From positions 44,006 through 58,155 of the forward strand of contig DANS01000030.1 of the NCBI GenBank assembly GCA_002497345.1: a stretch of DNA of 14,150 bases, given 5' to 3'. This DNA comes from Thermoproteus sp. UBA157 (GTDB taxonomy: Archaea; Thermoproteota; Thermoprotei; Thermoproteales; Thermoproteaceae). Below, in pieces: positions 5,964 to 12,323 of this stretch (position 1 is the first letter of the stretch; every line of letters starts with the position of its first letter). The notes beneath the pieces were generated by a model that worked only from the letters and a program-made list of their open reading frames with translations, had not been told where the DNA came from and searched no databases. The translations under genes were made by a program, and so were the position numbers.

Positions 5964-6768
5964 TCGGCCTCAACACGAGGCCTTTCCCCGGCTCTATCTC
6001 CACGTCGAATGCGTTGCGCGCGTGGTTGGTCATCCTCATCTTCTTTATTATCAAATGCCTCCTCACCTCCTTAGTCGTCTCCACGTCGTCCATCCACATG
6101 TGTATCACGCCATCTGCTATATGCTCCAGCCCGAAGCCGTAGGCTTGTCTCGTGGTCGGTGCATATTGGCTGGTGAGGAGAGCGGTCACATTATCGCGAT
6201 GAGTGGCGATCTTGAGCTGGTACGAGTACTTCCGCGCCATCACGGGCTTATCGACCCAAAAAGCCGACATGGAGTCTATCACTAAGCGCACGTGCCTGGT
6301 AGGACTTCCCCTCTCCTCCTCGACCACCTCCAACACCTTGTAGGCCTCGTCTATGGCCTCTATTAAGGTATCCACCGATAACGCCGCGTATCGCCTAGCT
6401 CCCTCGGCCTCCTTGGCCTTCTCAGTCAACTGCCTCGCCACTTTGAGGAGGCCGAATATGTCGACGACTACTATCTGGGGCAGCTCCTCCGGCTCCCTCC
6501 TCCACCCCAAGCTGTATGTTGGGTACTTCGAGAAGTCCATGCCCAACTGCTTGGCTTGTGCGATAACGTCCTTGAACTCCTGCTCCGTCGTGACGTACAC
6601 GACGGGATCGCCGGCCTTGAGTCCGGCGTATGCGAAGTGCATGCACAATATCGACTTCCCCACGCCGGGCTCGCCCGTAGCCACGACCCAGCTGCCTTGC
6701 GGTATGCCGCCCTCGAGGGCCTCGTCCAGCTCCTCTATGCCCGTCGATATCCTCTGAGCCTCAGCCAC
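5950..6768 (-). CDS. KaiC-like RecA-superfamily ATPase (single domain)
   Basis: The 272-residue protein is a cytosolic RecA-fold ATPase of the archaeal KaiC-like (COG0467) group. It opens with the family's STGIEELDEALEGGIPQGS, followed by Walker A GEPGVGKS (32-39), the acidic YVTTEQ segment (58-63) and Walker B RLVIDS (161-166). Near the C-terminus is KKMRMTNHARNAFDVEI (242-258), the K-M-R-T-H type motif seen in KaiC-like proteins. Only one ATPase domain is present, unlike cyanobacterial KaiC. Roles proposed for archaeal homologues include signalling and regulation of motility or repair; the role here is unknown. GTG at 6766-6768 is taken as start because a TATA box sits about 24 bp upstream. 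It converges on rpl30 with a 14-nt overlap. Confidence 0.88.
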   Translation of the reverse strand: MAEAQRISTGIEELDEALEGGIPQGSWVVATGEPGVGKSILCMHFAYAGLKAGDPVVYVTTEQEFKDVIAQAKQLGMDFSKYPTYSLGWRREPEELPQIVVVDIFGLLKVARQLTEKAKEAEGARRYAALSVDTLIEAIDEAYKVLEVVEEERGSPTRHVRLVIDSMSAFWVDKPVMARKYSYQLKIATHRDNVTALLTSQYAPTTRQAYGFGLEHIADGVIHMWMDDVETTKEVRRHLIIKKMRMTNHARNAFDVEIEPGKGLVLRPTRSS

Positions 6769-6787
6769 GCGGAAAACAGCGTGTGAG

Positions 6788-6796
6788 TAAATAAAG
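6788..6796 (-). promoter_or_regulatory. TATA-box promoter of the KaiC-like gene
   Basis: CTTTATTTA on the minus strand is centred about 24 bp upstream of the GTG start and follows the isochorismatase stop codon (6798-6800) after one base. Confidence 0.6.
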
Positions 6797-6797
6797 C

Positions 6798-7355
6798 CTA
6801 CGGATTCCTCTCCCAGAGCTCCAATATCTCGGCATTGCTTAAGACCGGAAACAGCTTGGCCATGTTGGCTAGGGACCTCTCGTGAGCCGCCCTATCTGCC
6901 GAGGAGACAGCCTCCTTGGCGACGACGGGCAGATAGCCGAGCGCTTGTGCGTGACGCGCAGAAGTCTCCACGCCTATATCAGTGGCGATGCCGGCGAAAA
7001 CGATAGTGGTTATGCCAGCGTTTCTCAGCAACAGCTCGAAGTTGGTGCCAACGAATATGGATGTGGTGTTCTTGTTCAACACAACGTCGCCCTCTCTTGG
7101 GTAGACTTCTTTATGTATATCGCCTGGGTTCCAGCTCCTCCTAAACGGCGAGGCGAACCTCTCAGGAAACGGCGTTATCTTGGTGTACACAATAGGCACA
7201 TTGAACCTCCTGGCGCCTTCTATCAGCTCCTTGAGTTTCGCCAAGAACTCCTCCTTGTTGAATATGGAGTTCACCAACGCCTCCTGGACATCCCATACCA
7301 CCAACACCGAGTTGCTCCTCCGTATGAACCGCTTTAGCTCCTCAGGGCTTAGCAT
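6798..7355 (-). CDS. Isochorismatase-fold hydrolase lacking the catalytic cysteine
   Basis: The 185-residue protein has the isochorismatase/nicotinamidase fold. The active-site Asp is D22 (VLVVWDVQEAL) and the Lys is K95 (VVLNKNTTSIF). The loop that in cysteine hydrolases reads like ATDICV is GIATDIGVETSARHA (122-136), so G128 replaces the nucleophilic Cys. Within this superfamily, isochorismatases such as EntB and PhzD hydrolyse a vinyl ether without a nucleophilic Cys, using the Asp and Lys; amidases need the Cys. This protein is therefore unlikely to be a nicotinamidase. Its substrate is unknown. The first 16 residues form a short N-terminal helix. It lies 13 nt beyond the end of the unknown 161-residue gene but has its own TATA box. 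Confidence 0.85.
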   Translation of the reverse strand: MLSPEELKRFIRRSNSVLVVWDVQEALVNSIFNKEEFLAKLKELIEGARRFNVPIVYTKITPFPERFASPFRRSWNPGDIHKEVYPREGDVVLNKNTTSIFVGTNFELLLRNAGITTIVFAGIATDIGVETSARHAQALGYLPVVAKEAVSSADRAAHERSLANMAKLFPVLSNAEILELWERNP

Positions 7356-7368
7356 GACATATACATTA

Positions 7369-7854
7369 TCATTTAAGCTTTAAGTATTCCGCATTGGCCT
7401 CCTTGAAGGCCTCTTGTAGATCCGCGATGGCCGATGAGTATATGCCGAGCTTGGCGGCGGCCTCGTTTATCTGGGCCGTCAACTTGGCCAACTTCCCGAA
7501 CTTGGCCTTGAGCTCGCGAGCTCGCCTCCCGCCCCTCCGCATCTCGACGGCTAGCCTCCTGAGCTCTTTGGCCAGCGCGGCGGCCCCCTCGTCTAGAGCC
7601 CTTTTCACCATGGGCCGCAAGGAGTTGTATTGTTCCTCTGATAGAGGGAGCACCGCGTACTCAAATACGGGTCCCGATCCCTCGGCCTCCCATCGCCTCA
7701 GTAGCTCCCTCTTGGCCCTCTCCAAAGCCCTCTCCACGACCTCTCTAGGCTCCCAGGTTACGGCAATTCCTCGGCCTAACCCCACGTGGGGGAAACCTCT
7801 AAGAGCACTCGACGCGACGTCCTCGTCGTCCGAGCGGACCAACACCAGGATCAC
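7369..7854 (-). CDS. Conserved-looking charged helical protein of unknown function, last gene of the trp cluster
   Basis: I do not recognise this 161-residue protein. It begins with a short beta-like segment (MILVLVRSDDEDVASSAL), then GRGIAVTWEPREVVERALER and a central FEYAVLPLSEEQYNSLRP. The C-terminal 80 residues are rich in Arg, Lys, Glu and Ala and look helical (ALAKELRRLAVEMRRGGRRA and onwards), possibly a coiled coil or nucleic-acid contact. There is no cysteine, signal or membrane segment. The start is GTG at 7852-7854, 4 nt after the trpF stop, with a TATA-like element 23 bp upstream inside trpF. The tight spacing suggests cotranscription with the trp genes, but no link to tryptophan metabolism can be read from the protein. 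Confidence 0.75.
   Translation of the reverse strand: MILVLVRSDDEDVASSALRGFPHVGLGRGIAVTWEPREVVERALERAKRELLRRWEAEGSGPVFEYAVLPLSEEQYNSLRPMVKRALDEGAAALAKELRRLAVEMRRGGRRARELKAKFGKLAKLTAQINEAAAKLGIYSSAIADLQEAFKEANAEYLKLK
7377..7384 (-). promoter_or_regulatory. TATA-box promoter of the isochorismatase-like gene, inside the upstream gene's end
   Basis: CTTAAAGC on the minus strand is centred about 26 bp upstream of the ATG at 7355. It also encodes part of the final Leu-Lys-Leu-Lys of the preceding gene, whose TGA stop is at 7369-7371. Confidence 0.55.
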
Positions 7855-7858
7855 GCGG

Positions 7859-8503
7859 TTACATCATACCCCTATAAAAAGCTCTTACCCTCTCGGCGAG
7901 GGCCATCACCTTGGCGCCGTCTTTGATTCCAGGCCCCATCTCAACGCCGCTCGCCACGTCGATCATGTAGGGGCTATACCTCAACACGTGCTCCACGTTA
8001 TCTGGCGTTATGCCTCCCGCTATGGCGACCCTCCTCAACGGCGCAACCCTCCTTATCAGCTCCAAGGGAATCTTGAGACCGTACTCGTACCTCAGACCCG
8101 AGCCCTTGATGGCGTCCACCAACACGTACTCGAAATCGCCCGAGGACAGCCGCGAGGCCTCCTCCACCACGTCGTCTCTCCCGAAGAGCACAACGGGCGC
8201 CAGCGCTACCCCCCTCTCCTTGGCCCTCTCCACGACATCCTCGTCGAATTTGCGAGGAATCTGCGCCACAGGGAAGTCGTTGGCAGCCGCCAAATCGACC
8301 GCGTTCGCCGGGTCGTACGAGTCGAAGACCGCGACCGGCTTAGCTCTGCTCAAAACAGAAGCCAAGTCCCTGGCCAAGCTAGGCGGGATCCTCCTCGGCG
8401 AACTGGTCCTCGGGTCCACGATGAAGCCGGCGTAGTCTGCGACCTTGTCCACGAGCTCCACATCGACGAGTCTGGTCAAGCCGCATATCTTCAGCAACGT
8501 CAT
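7859..8503 (-). CDS. trpF: Phosphoribosylanthranilate isomerase
   Basis: The 214-residue TIM-barrel enzyme converts N-(5-phosphoribosyl)anthranilate to the carboxyphenylamino-deoxyribulose phosphate in tryptophan synthesis. The general base C7 lies in LLKICGLTR (3-11), and the general acid D130 in YVLVDAIKGSG. The phosphate-binding C-terminal loops are AIAGGITPDNV and IDVASGVEMGPGIKD. The start overlaps the trpD stop as ATGA. The last codons (Arg-Ala-Phe-Tyr-Arg) carry a TATA-like sequence that may serve the next gene. Confidence 0.96.
   Translation of the reverse strand: MTLLKICGLTRLVDVELVDKVADYAGFIVDPRTSSPRRIPPSLARDLASVLSRAKPVAVFDSYDPANAVDLAAANDFPVAQIPRKFDEDVVERAKERGVALAPVVLFGRDDVVEEASRLSSGDFEYVLVDAIKGSGLRYEYGLKIPLELIRRVAPLRRVAIAGGITPDNVEHVLRYSPYMIDVASGVEMGPGIKDGAKVMALAERVRAFYRGMM
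7872..7881 (-). promoter_or_regulatory. Possible TATA box within the trpF 3' end for the 161-residue gene
   Basis: CTTTTTATAG on the minus strand is centred about 22-23 bp upstream of the GTG at 7854. It lies in the Ala-Phe-Tyr-Arg codons of trpF, so it may be coincidental. Confidence 0.4.
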
Positions 8504-9495
8504 CGCCTACTGGCCTTTATGACCAACTCCACGTGTTGGGCCACGCGACCCGATCTGATCGCCTCCAGGGCAGCCTCGTAGCCGTCTCTGAGATCCTTGA
8601 CCAGCCCGGCCACGTATAGGGCCAACGCGGCGTTTATGGCTATGGCGTTGGCCGCCTCGGCGTCTTCGCCCCTCAGCCCGCCCAGCGTCTTGGCCACGGA
8701 CTCCTCCTTGGCATCGGCTCTGGGTATCCTCCACCTCTTAGCCCCGAAATCCTCCGGCGTTAGCGTATACTCCTCTACCCTCCCCTCCCTCACCTCGGCC
8801 ACTATCGTGCGGCCCTCGGGGGAAGCCTCATCGACTCCGGGCTCGCCGTGTATCACCAGTGCGTGCTCTAGGCCGAGGTAGGCAGCGGCGTTTGCGACCA
8901 CGGGCACGAGGCGCGGCTCCGCCACGCCTATGACCTGTCTCCTTACTTGGCCCGGGTTTGCCAAAGGTCCCACTATGTTGAATATGGTCCTGAAGGGGAG
9001 CCTCTTGCGTATAGGCGCCACGCGCGCAAACGTCGGGTGATACGCCGGAGCGAAGAGAAACGCGAATCTGGAGGCCCTCAACGCGGCCACGGCCTCGTCG
9101 GGCTTGAGGTTGATGTTGTAGCCCAACGCCTCCAAGAAGTCGGCGCTGCCCGTAGCGCTGGTGACGGATCTGTTGCCGTGTTTGAGCACATAGGCGCCGA
9201 GAGCCGACGCGACAAGTGCCGCGGCTGTGGACAAGTTGATGGTCCTCTGCCCATCGCCGCCGGTCCCGGCCGTATCTATAGCCGGCAGATCGCCTATGTC
9301 GACCTTCACGCAAGTATCACGGGCCGCCTTAGCGAAGCCGGCTACCTCCTCGGGCGCCTCGCCTCTAATCCTCATCGCAGTGAGAGCCGCGGCTATTTCG
9401 ACGTCTCCGAGCTCGCCCTTGAGCATGGAGAGCGCAAGCGAGTAGCTCTCCTCCAAAGTCAAGGCCTTACCCTCGCCGAGTTTCCTAAGCGACAT
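8500..9495 (-). CDS. trpD: Anthranilate phosphoribosyltransferase
   Basis: The 331-residue enzyme joins anthranilate to PRPP, the second committed step of tryptophan synthesis. An N-terminal helical domain is followed by the PRPP-binding loop DTAGTGGDGQRTINLST (74-90) with GTGGD at 77-81, then KHGNRSVTSATGSAD (105-119). The Mg-binding acidic pair sits in GVDEASPEGRT. The length and all key motifs fit a functional TrpD. The gene starts inside the end of trpB (11-nt overlap) and ends with a 4-nt overlap into trpF, so trpB, trpD and trpF are probably one transcript. No trpG-type glutaminase domain is fused. Confidence 0.97.
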   Translation of the reverse strand: MSLRKLGEGKALTLEESYSLALSMLKGELGDVEIAAALTAMRIRGEAPEEVAGFAKAARDTCVKVDIGDLPAIDTAGTGGDGQRTINLSTAAALVASALGAYVLKHGNRSVTSATGSADFLEALGYNINLKPDEAVAALRASRFAFLFAPAYHPTFARVAPIRKRLPFRTIFNIVGPLANPGQVRRQVIGVAEPRLVPVVANAAAYLGLEHALVIHGEPGVDEASPEGRTIVAEVREGRVEEYTLTPEDFGAKRWRIPRADAKEESVAKTLGGLRGEDAEAANAIAINAALALYVAGLVKDLRDGYEAALEAIRSGRVAQHVELVIKASRR

Positions 9496-10717
9496 GGGCC
9501 CTCTCGTAGGCGTCTACGTCGAGTAGGCCGTGGCCGGATAAGTTGAAGGCTATCACGGAGCCCGGAGGTAGCTTTTTGGCCAAATCGACGACCGCCTTGA
9601 TGGCGTGGGCGCTCTCTGGCGCGGGCACTATGCCCTCGGATCTTGCGAACAAGACGGCCGCCTCGAAGACGTCCTCTTGCCTATACGCCACGGCGTCGAC
9701 GAGGCCGAGCCTCTTGAGCATGGAGAGGCTCGGCGCGGCCCCGTGATAGCGGAGCCCGGCCGCGTGAACAGCTGGCGGCACGTAGTCGTGGCCGAGGGTG
9801 TACATCTTTATCATGGGCAGAACCCCGACGGCGTCCGGGAAGTCGTATCTGTACTCGCCGGCCGTCAGCTTGGGCGCAGCGGCCGACTCGGCGGCTAGGA
9901 ACCTAGTCTTCTCGAAGCCCTCGCCCCTCAGCTTCATGCCTATCATGGGATACGTGAACCCGCCGAAGTTCGAGCCGCCGCCGACGCAGCCGACCGCGTA
10001 GTCGGGCTCCTCGGGCATCTGCTGAACGGCCTCGAGGCCTATCACGGATTGGTGTATCAAGACGAACTCCAGCACGCTACCGGGGAGGTACCGCCTCCTC
10101 TCGCCGGTTAACGTGTACTCCACGGCCTCCGAGATCGCTATGCCGAGCGAGCCGGGGTGATCCGGCCTGTAGAACTTCCTGCCGGTCTCCGTGATCTCGC
10201 TGGGGCTGGGGTACACCGTCGCGCCGTAGGTCCGCATGAACACGACCCTCTGCCTTTTCTTCTCGTAGGATGATCTAGTCATGAACACCACGGCCCTCAG
10301 CCCGAAGAGGGCGGCGGCCAAAGAGACGGCCATGCCCCACTGCCCGGCCCCCGTCTCGGTGGCCACCTCCTCGGCGCCGTCGAGCTTTGCGTAATAGGCT
10401 TGGGCCAAGGCTGTGTTGAGCTTATGACTGCCGACTGGAAGGGCGCCCTCGAATTTGTAGTATATATGTACCTTAACGCCGAGCGCCCTCTCGAGTCCCT
10501 CGGCCCTCCTATACGGCGTTGGCCTGCCCATCCTCCTGTAGGCGTCCCTCACCTCCTCGGGTATAGGTATCCAGCGCTCTGCCGTGAATTCTTGATCTAT
10601 CAACGCAGACGGAAGAATCTTCGTCAGAAGCGCGATCCTGCTATCGCCCTCGTCGGGATCCTTCGGAGGCGGTAATGGCGTTGGGAGATCGGCCCCTATG
10701 TTGTACCACCTATCCAC
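9485..10717 (-). CDS. trpB: Tryptophan synthase beta chain, TrpB2 type
   Basis: The 410-residue PLP enzyme condenses indole with serine. It belongs to the TrpB2 branch: it opens MDRWYNIGADLPTPLPPP, and its catalytic segment is ETGAGQWG (121-128) rather than the ETGAGQHG of TrpB1. The PLP lysine is K99 (PVGSHKLN), the catalytic glutamate E121, and the phosphate loop GCVGGGSNFGG (243-253). Crenarchaeal TrpB2 proteins encoded beside trpA serve as the true beta chain and associate only weakly with TrpA. The start is GTG at 10715-10717, chosen by homology of the N-terminus; no in-frame ATG lies nearby. The TATA box is 35 bp upstream, so unlike its neighbours the transcript should carry a leader of about 9 nt. 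Confidence 0.95.
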   Translation of the reverse strand: MDRWYNIGADLPTPLPPPKDPDEGDSRIALLTKILPSALIDQEFTAERWIPIPEEVRDAYRRMGRPTPYRRAEGLERALGVKVHIYYKFEGALPVGSHKLNTALAQAYYAKLDGAEEVATETGAGQWGMAVSLAAALFGLRAVVFMTRSSYEKKRQRVVFMRTYGATVYPSPSEITETGRKFYRPDHPGSLGIAISEAVEYTLTGERRRYLPGSVLEFVLIHQSVIGLEAVQQMPEEPDYAVGCVGGGSNFGGFTYPMIGMKLRGEGFEKTRFLAAESAAAPKLTAGEYRYDFPDAVGVLPMIKMYTLGHDYVPPAVHAAGLRYHGAAPSLSMLKRLGLVDAVAYRQEDVFEAAVLFARSEGIVPAPESAHAIKAVVDLAKKLPPGSVIAFNLSGHGLLDVDAYERAHVA

Positions 10718-10746
10718 CCCGAAGACATAACCCCCGAAATGCCGTC

Positions 10747-11571
10747 CTATTTAAATTTTCCCGCAACTATATAGATTGTAGATATACCCGACAAGATCAA
10801 CGCGGAGCCGATCGCTTGATACAGCGTGGGCGTGGATCCCAACATGAAGTAGGAGAATAGGTACGAGGAGACGGGCACCAAAAGGGATATCTCGCCGGTT
10901 CTGACGGGCCCCAGCTCGCGGACTGAGCGGAACCACAAGAGCCAAGCCGCTCCTTGCGCTAAAACAGCCAAGGCGATTAGAAGCAGGAGGGCTCTCGCCG
11001 AGAAGTCGGCCTTGTACGAGATCAATGCGGTTGGGAGCAGAAACGCGGCTGCCACTCCGTTCATGGTCGCGGTTGTGGGCAACACGGGCCTATCCGCAAG
11101 CCAAAGCTTGTAGGTCACGGTGCCGAGGGCCCAGAGGAAGCCCCCCAGAACCGGAAGGAGATCGCACGCGCACGCCCCGCCGCCTATCGTCGACGTGATC
11201 ACGCCGGCGACTCCAAGCGCTACGCCGAGCGCCTCGCTGGGCTTGACAGCAGTCTTGAGGATAATAGCCGATAGGAGGAGCGCGAACAAGGGCTGTGTAT
11301 ACATCAAGGTTGAGACCAAGCCGGGACTCTTCGCGAACAAAAGCGAGAGGTTTATCAGCAGTATCGTCGCCCCCATGTTCAAGATGCCGACCACGGCGGT
11401 TTTGCCGTCCGGCCGGGCCGGCTTAGCGACGGCGGACAAAACGGCGAATCCTATCGCGGCTCTGGAGAACGCTATAAATGTCGGCGAAAAGTATGCAGTT
11501 AAGTACTTGGTCAAAGGATAGGCGAGGCCCCAGATAACGACCACGCCGAAGAGATAGCCGTACGCCCTCAT
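10747..11571 (-). CDS. EamA/DMT-superfamily transporter between trpA and trpB
   Basis: The 274-residue protein is a drug/metabolite-transporter (EamA) type membrane protein. Two repeated halves of five hydrophobic segments are visible: the first begins YLFGVVVIWGLAYPLTKYLT, the second GGFLWALGTVTYKLW. Each half carries typical EamA features, such as the Pro-rich end of the first segment and the fourth-helix TLMYTQPLFALLLSAIIL. It shares a 4-nt overlap with trpA, and its stop lies 29 bp before trpB, so it is embedded in the tryptophan cluster. EamA proteins often export amino acids or metabolites, so a role in moving tryptophan, indole or another aromatic is plausible; the substrate is not shown by the sequence. 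A GACACD motif between the halves is unusual but may be only a loop. Confidence 0.88.
   Translation of the reverse strand: MRAYGYLFGVVVIWGLAYPLTKYLTAYFSPTFIAFSRAAIGFAVLSAVAKPARPDGKTAVVGILNMGATILLINLSLLFAKSPGLVSTLMYTQPLFALLLSAIILKTAVKPSEALGVALGVAGVITSTIGGGACACDLLPVLGGFLWALGTVTYKLWLADRPVLPTTATMNGVAAAFLLPTALISYKADFSARALLLLIALAVLAQGAAWLLWFRSVRELGPVRTGEISLLVPVSSYLFSYFMLGSTPTLYQAIGSALILSGISTIYIVAGKFK
10748..10756 (-). promoter_or_regulatory. TATA-box promoter of trpB-trpD-trpF, over the transporter stop codon
   Basis: ATTTAAATA on the minus strand includes the last codons (Phe-Lys) and most of the TAG stop of the EamA gene. It is centred 35 bp from the trpB GTG and 24 bp from an out-of-frame ATG at 10726-10728. 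Confidence 0.65.
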
Positions 11572-12293
11572 TTAATAGAGCTCCTGATCTCGTCCAAGAG
11601 ATCCAAAGCGGCGTTTAGCCCCCGCTCCTTGAGGAGCTTCATGGCTGCCGTCCCCACGACGATGCCATCGGCGCCGGCCTCTATGACTGCCCGTGCCTTC
11701 CCGCCGCTATCTATGGCGAAGCCGGCGACTAGGTAGGTATCGCCGATGTGGGCTCTCGCAATTCTGATGTTCCTCTCCACGTAAACGGGCAACTTGATGC
11801 CCGTCGCCGCGTATAGGCCTATGTAGATAAAGAGCGGATCGTGTCGGGCCAGCTTCTCGGCGAGTTGGTAGGGGAATTTGCCCGGCAGGAAGAACGCCGT
11901 CTCCAGGCCATGCGCCCTCATGGCCCTCACGTAGTCGTCCAACTTCTCCGGCATGTCGATGAGGAGATCCGGCAGGAGGACCGATGTGGCCCCCACCTCG
12001 GCCGCGGCGCGCGCCAACTCGTCGAACTTGCCGACGAAATCCTCGGCGTAGCCCATCAACACGGCGTTTTTAGGAAGGGGAATCCCCTCGACGGCTTTGA
12101 GCCCCTTGATAGGCGCTGATCTGTGGCTGGATCTAATGAACGGGCCGTCGTATTTCGGATTATTCGTCGGGATGCCCACCTCCACGAAGTCGGCAAGCCC
12201 GTCGAGCGCCTTGAGGAAGGAGAAGAAAGCGGCTGGATCGGGCCACTGGGCAGTGATGTATACGCCGAGGCCTGGCCTGGGTAGCCCCACCAT
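11568..12293 (-). CDS. trpA: Tryptophan synthase alpha chain
   Basis: The 241-residue TIM-barrel protein cleaves indole-3-glycerol phosphate to indole and glyceraldehyde 3-phosphate. The catalytic pair is E38 (FVEVGIP) and D49 (NPKYDGPFI), matching Glu49 and Asp60 of the enterobacterial enzyme. The active-site loop 6 region is IYIGLYAATGIKLP, and the phosphate-binding end is VAGFAIDSGGKARAVIEAGA followed by GIVVGTAA. It is slightly shorter than bacterial TrpA, as is usual in hyperthermophiles. It is the first gene of the cluster, with its own TATA box 26 bp upstream. Its end overlaps the transporter start by 4 nt. Confidence 0.96.
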   Translation of the reverse strand: MVGLPRPGLGVYITAQWPDPAAFFSFLKALDGLADFVEVGIPTNNPKYDGPFIRSSHRSAPIKGLKAVEGIPLPKNAVLMGYAEDFVGKFDELARAAAEVGATSVLLPDLLIDMPEKLDDYVRAMRAHGLETAFFLPGKFPYQLAEKLARHDPLFIYIGLYAATGIKLPVYVERNIRIARAHIGDTYLVAGFAIDSGGKARAVIEAGADGIVVGTAAMKLLKERGLNAALDLLDEIRSSIK

Positions 12294-12314
12294 TGGCCTC
12301 GTGGTTAGTGGGTG

Positions 12315-12323
12315 CTAAAAACG
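12315..12323 (-). promoter_or_regulatory. TATA-like promoter of the trpA-eamA cluster
   Basis: CGTTTTTAG on the minus strand is centred 26 bp upstream of the trpA ATG and directly abuts the stop codon of the nucleotidyltransferase gene (12324-12326). The match to an archaeal TATA consensus is weak, but position is good. No TrpY-type operator is recognisable. Confidence 0.5.

Noticed and set aside
7394..8581. A 395-codon open frame on the plus strand across the 161-residue gene and trpF.
   Set aside because: It is antisense to two well-supported genes; the translation is low-complexity and matches no family. GC-rich codon use leaves such frames open by chance.
8947..9546. A 199-codon plus-strand frame inside trpD.
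   Set aside because: Shadow of trpD, whose motifs are complete; no recognisable protein pattern.
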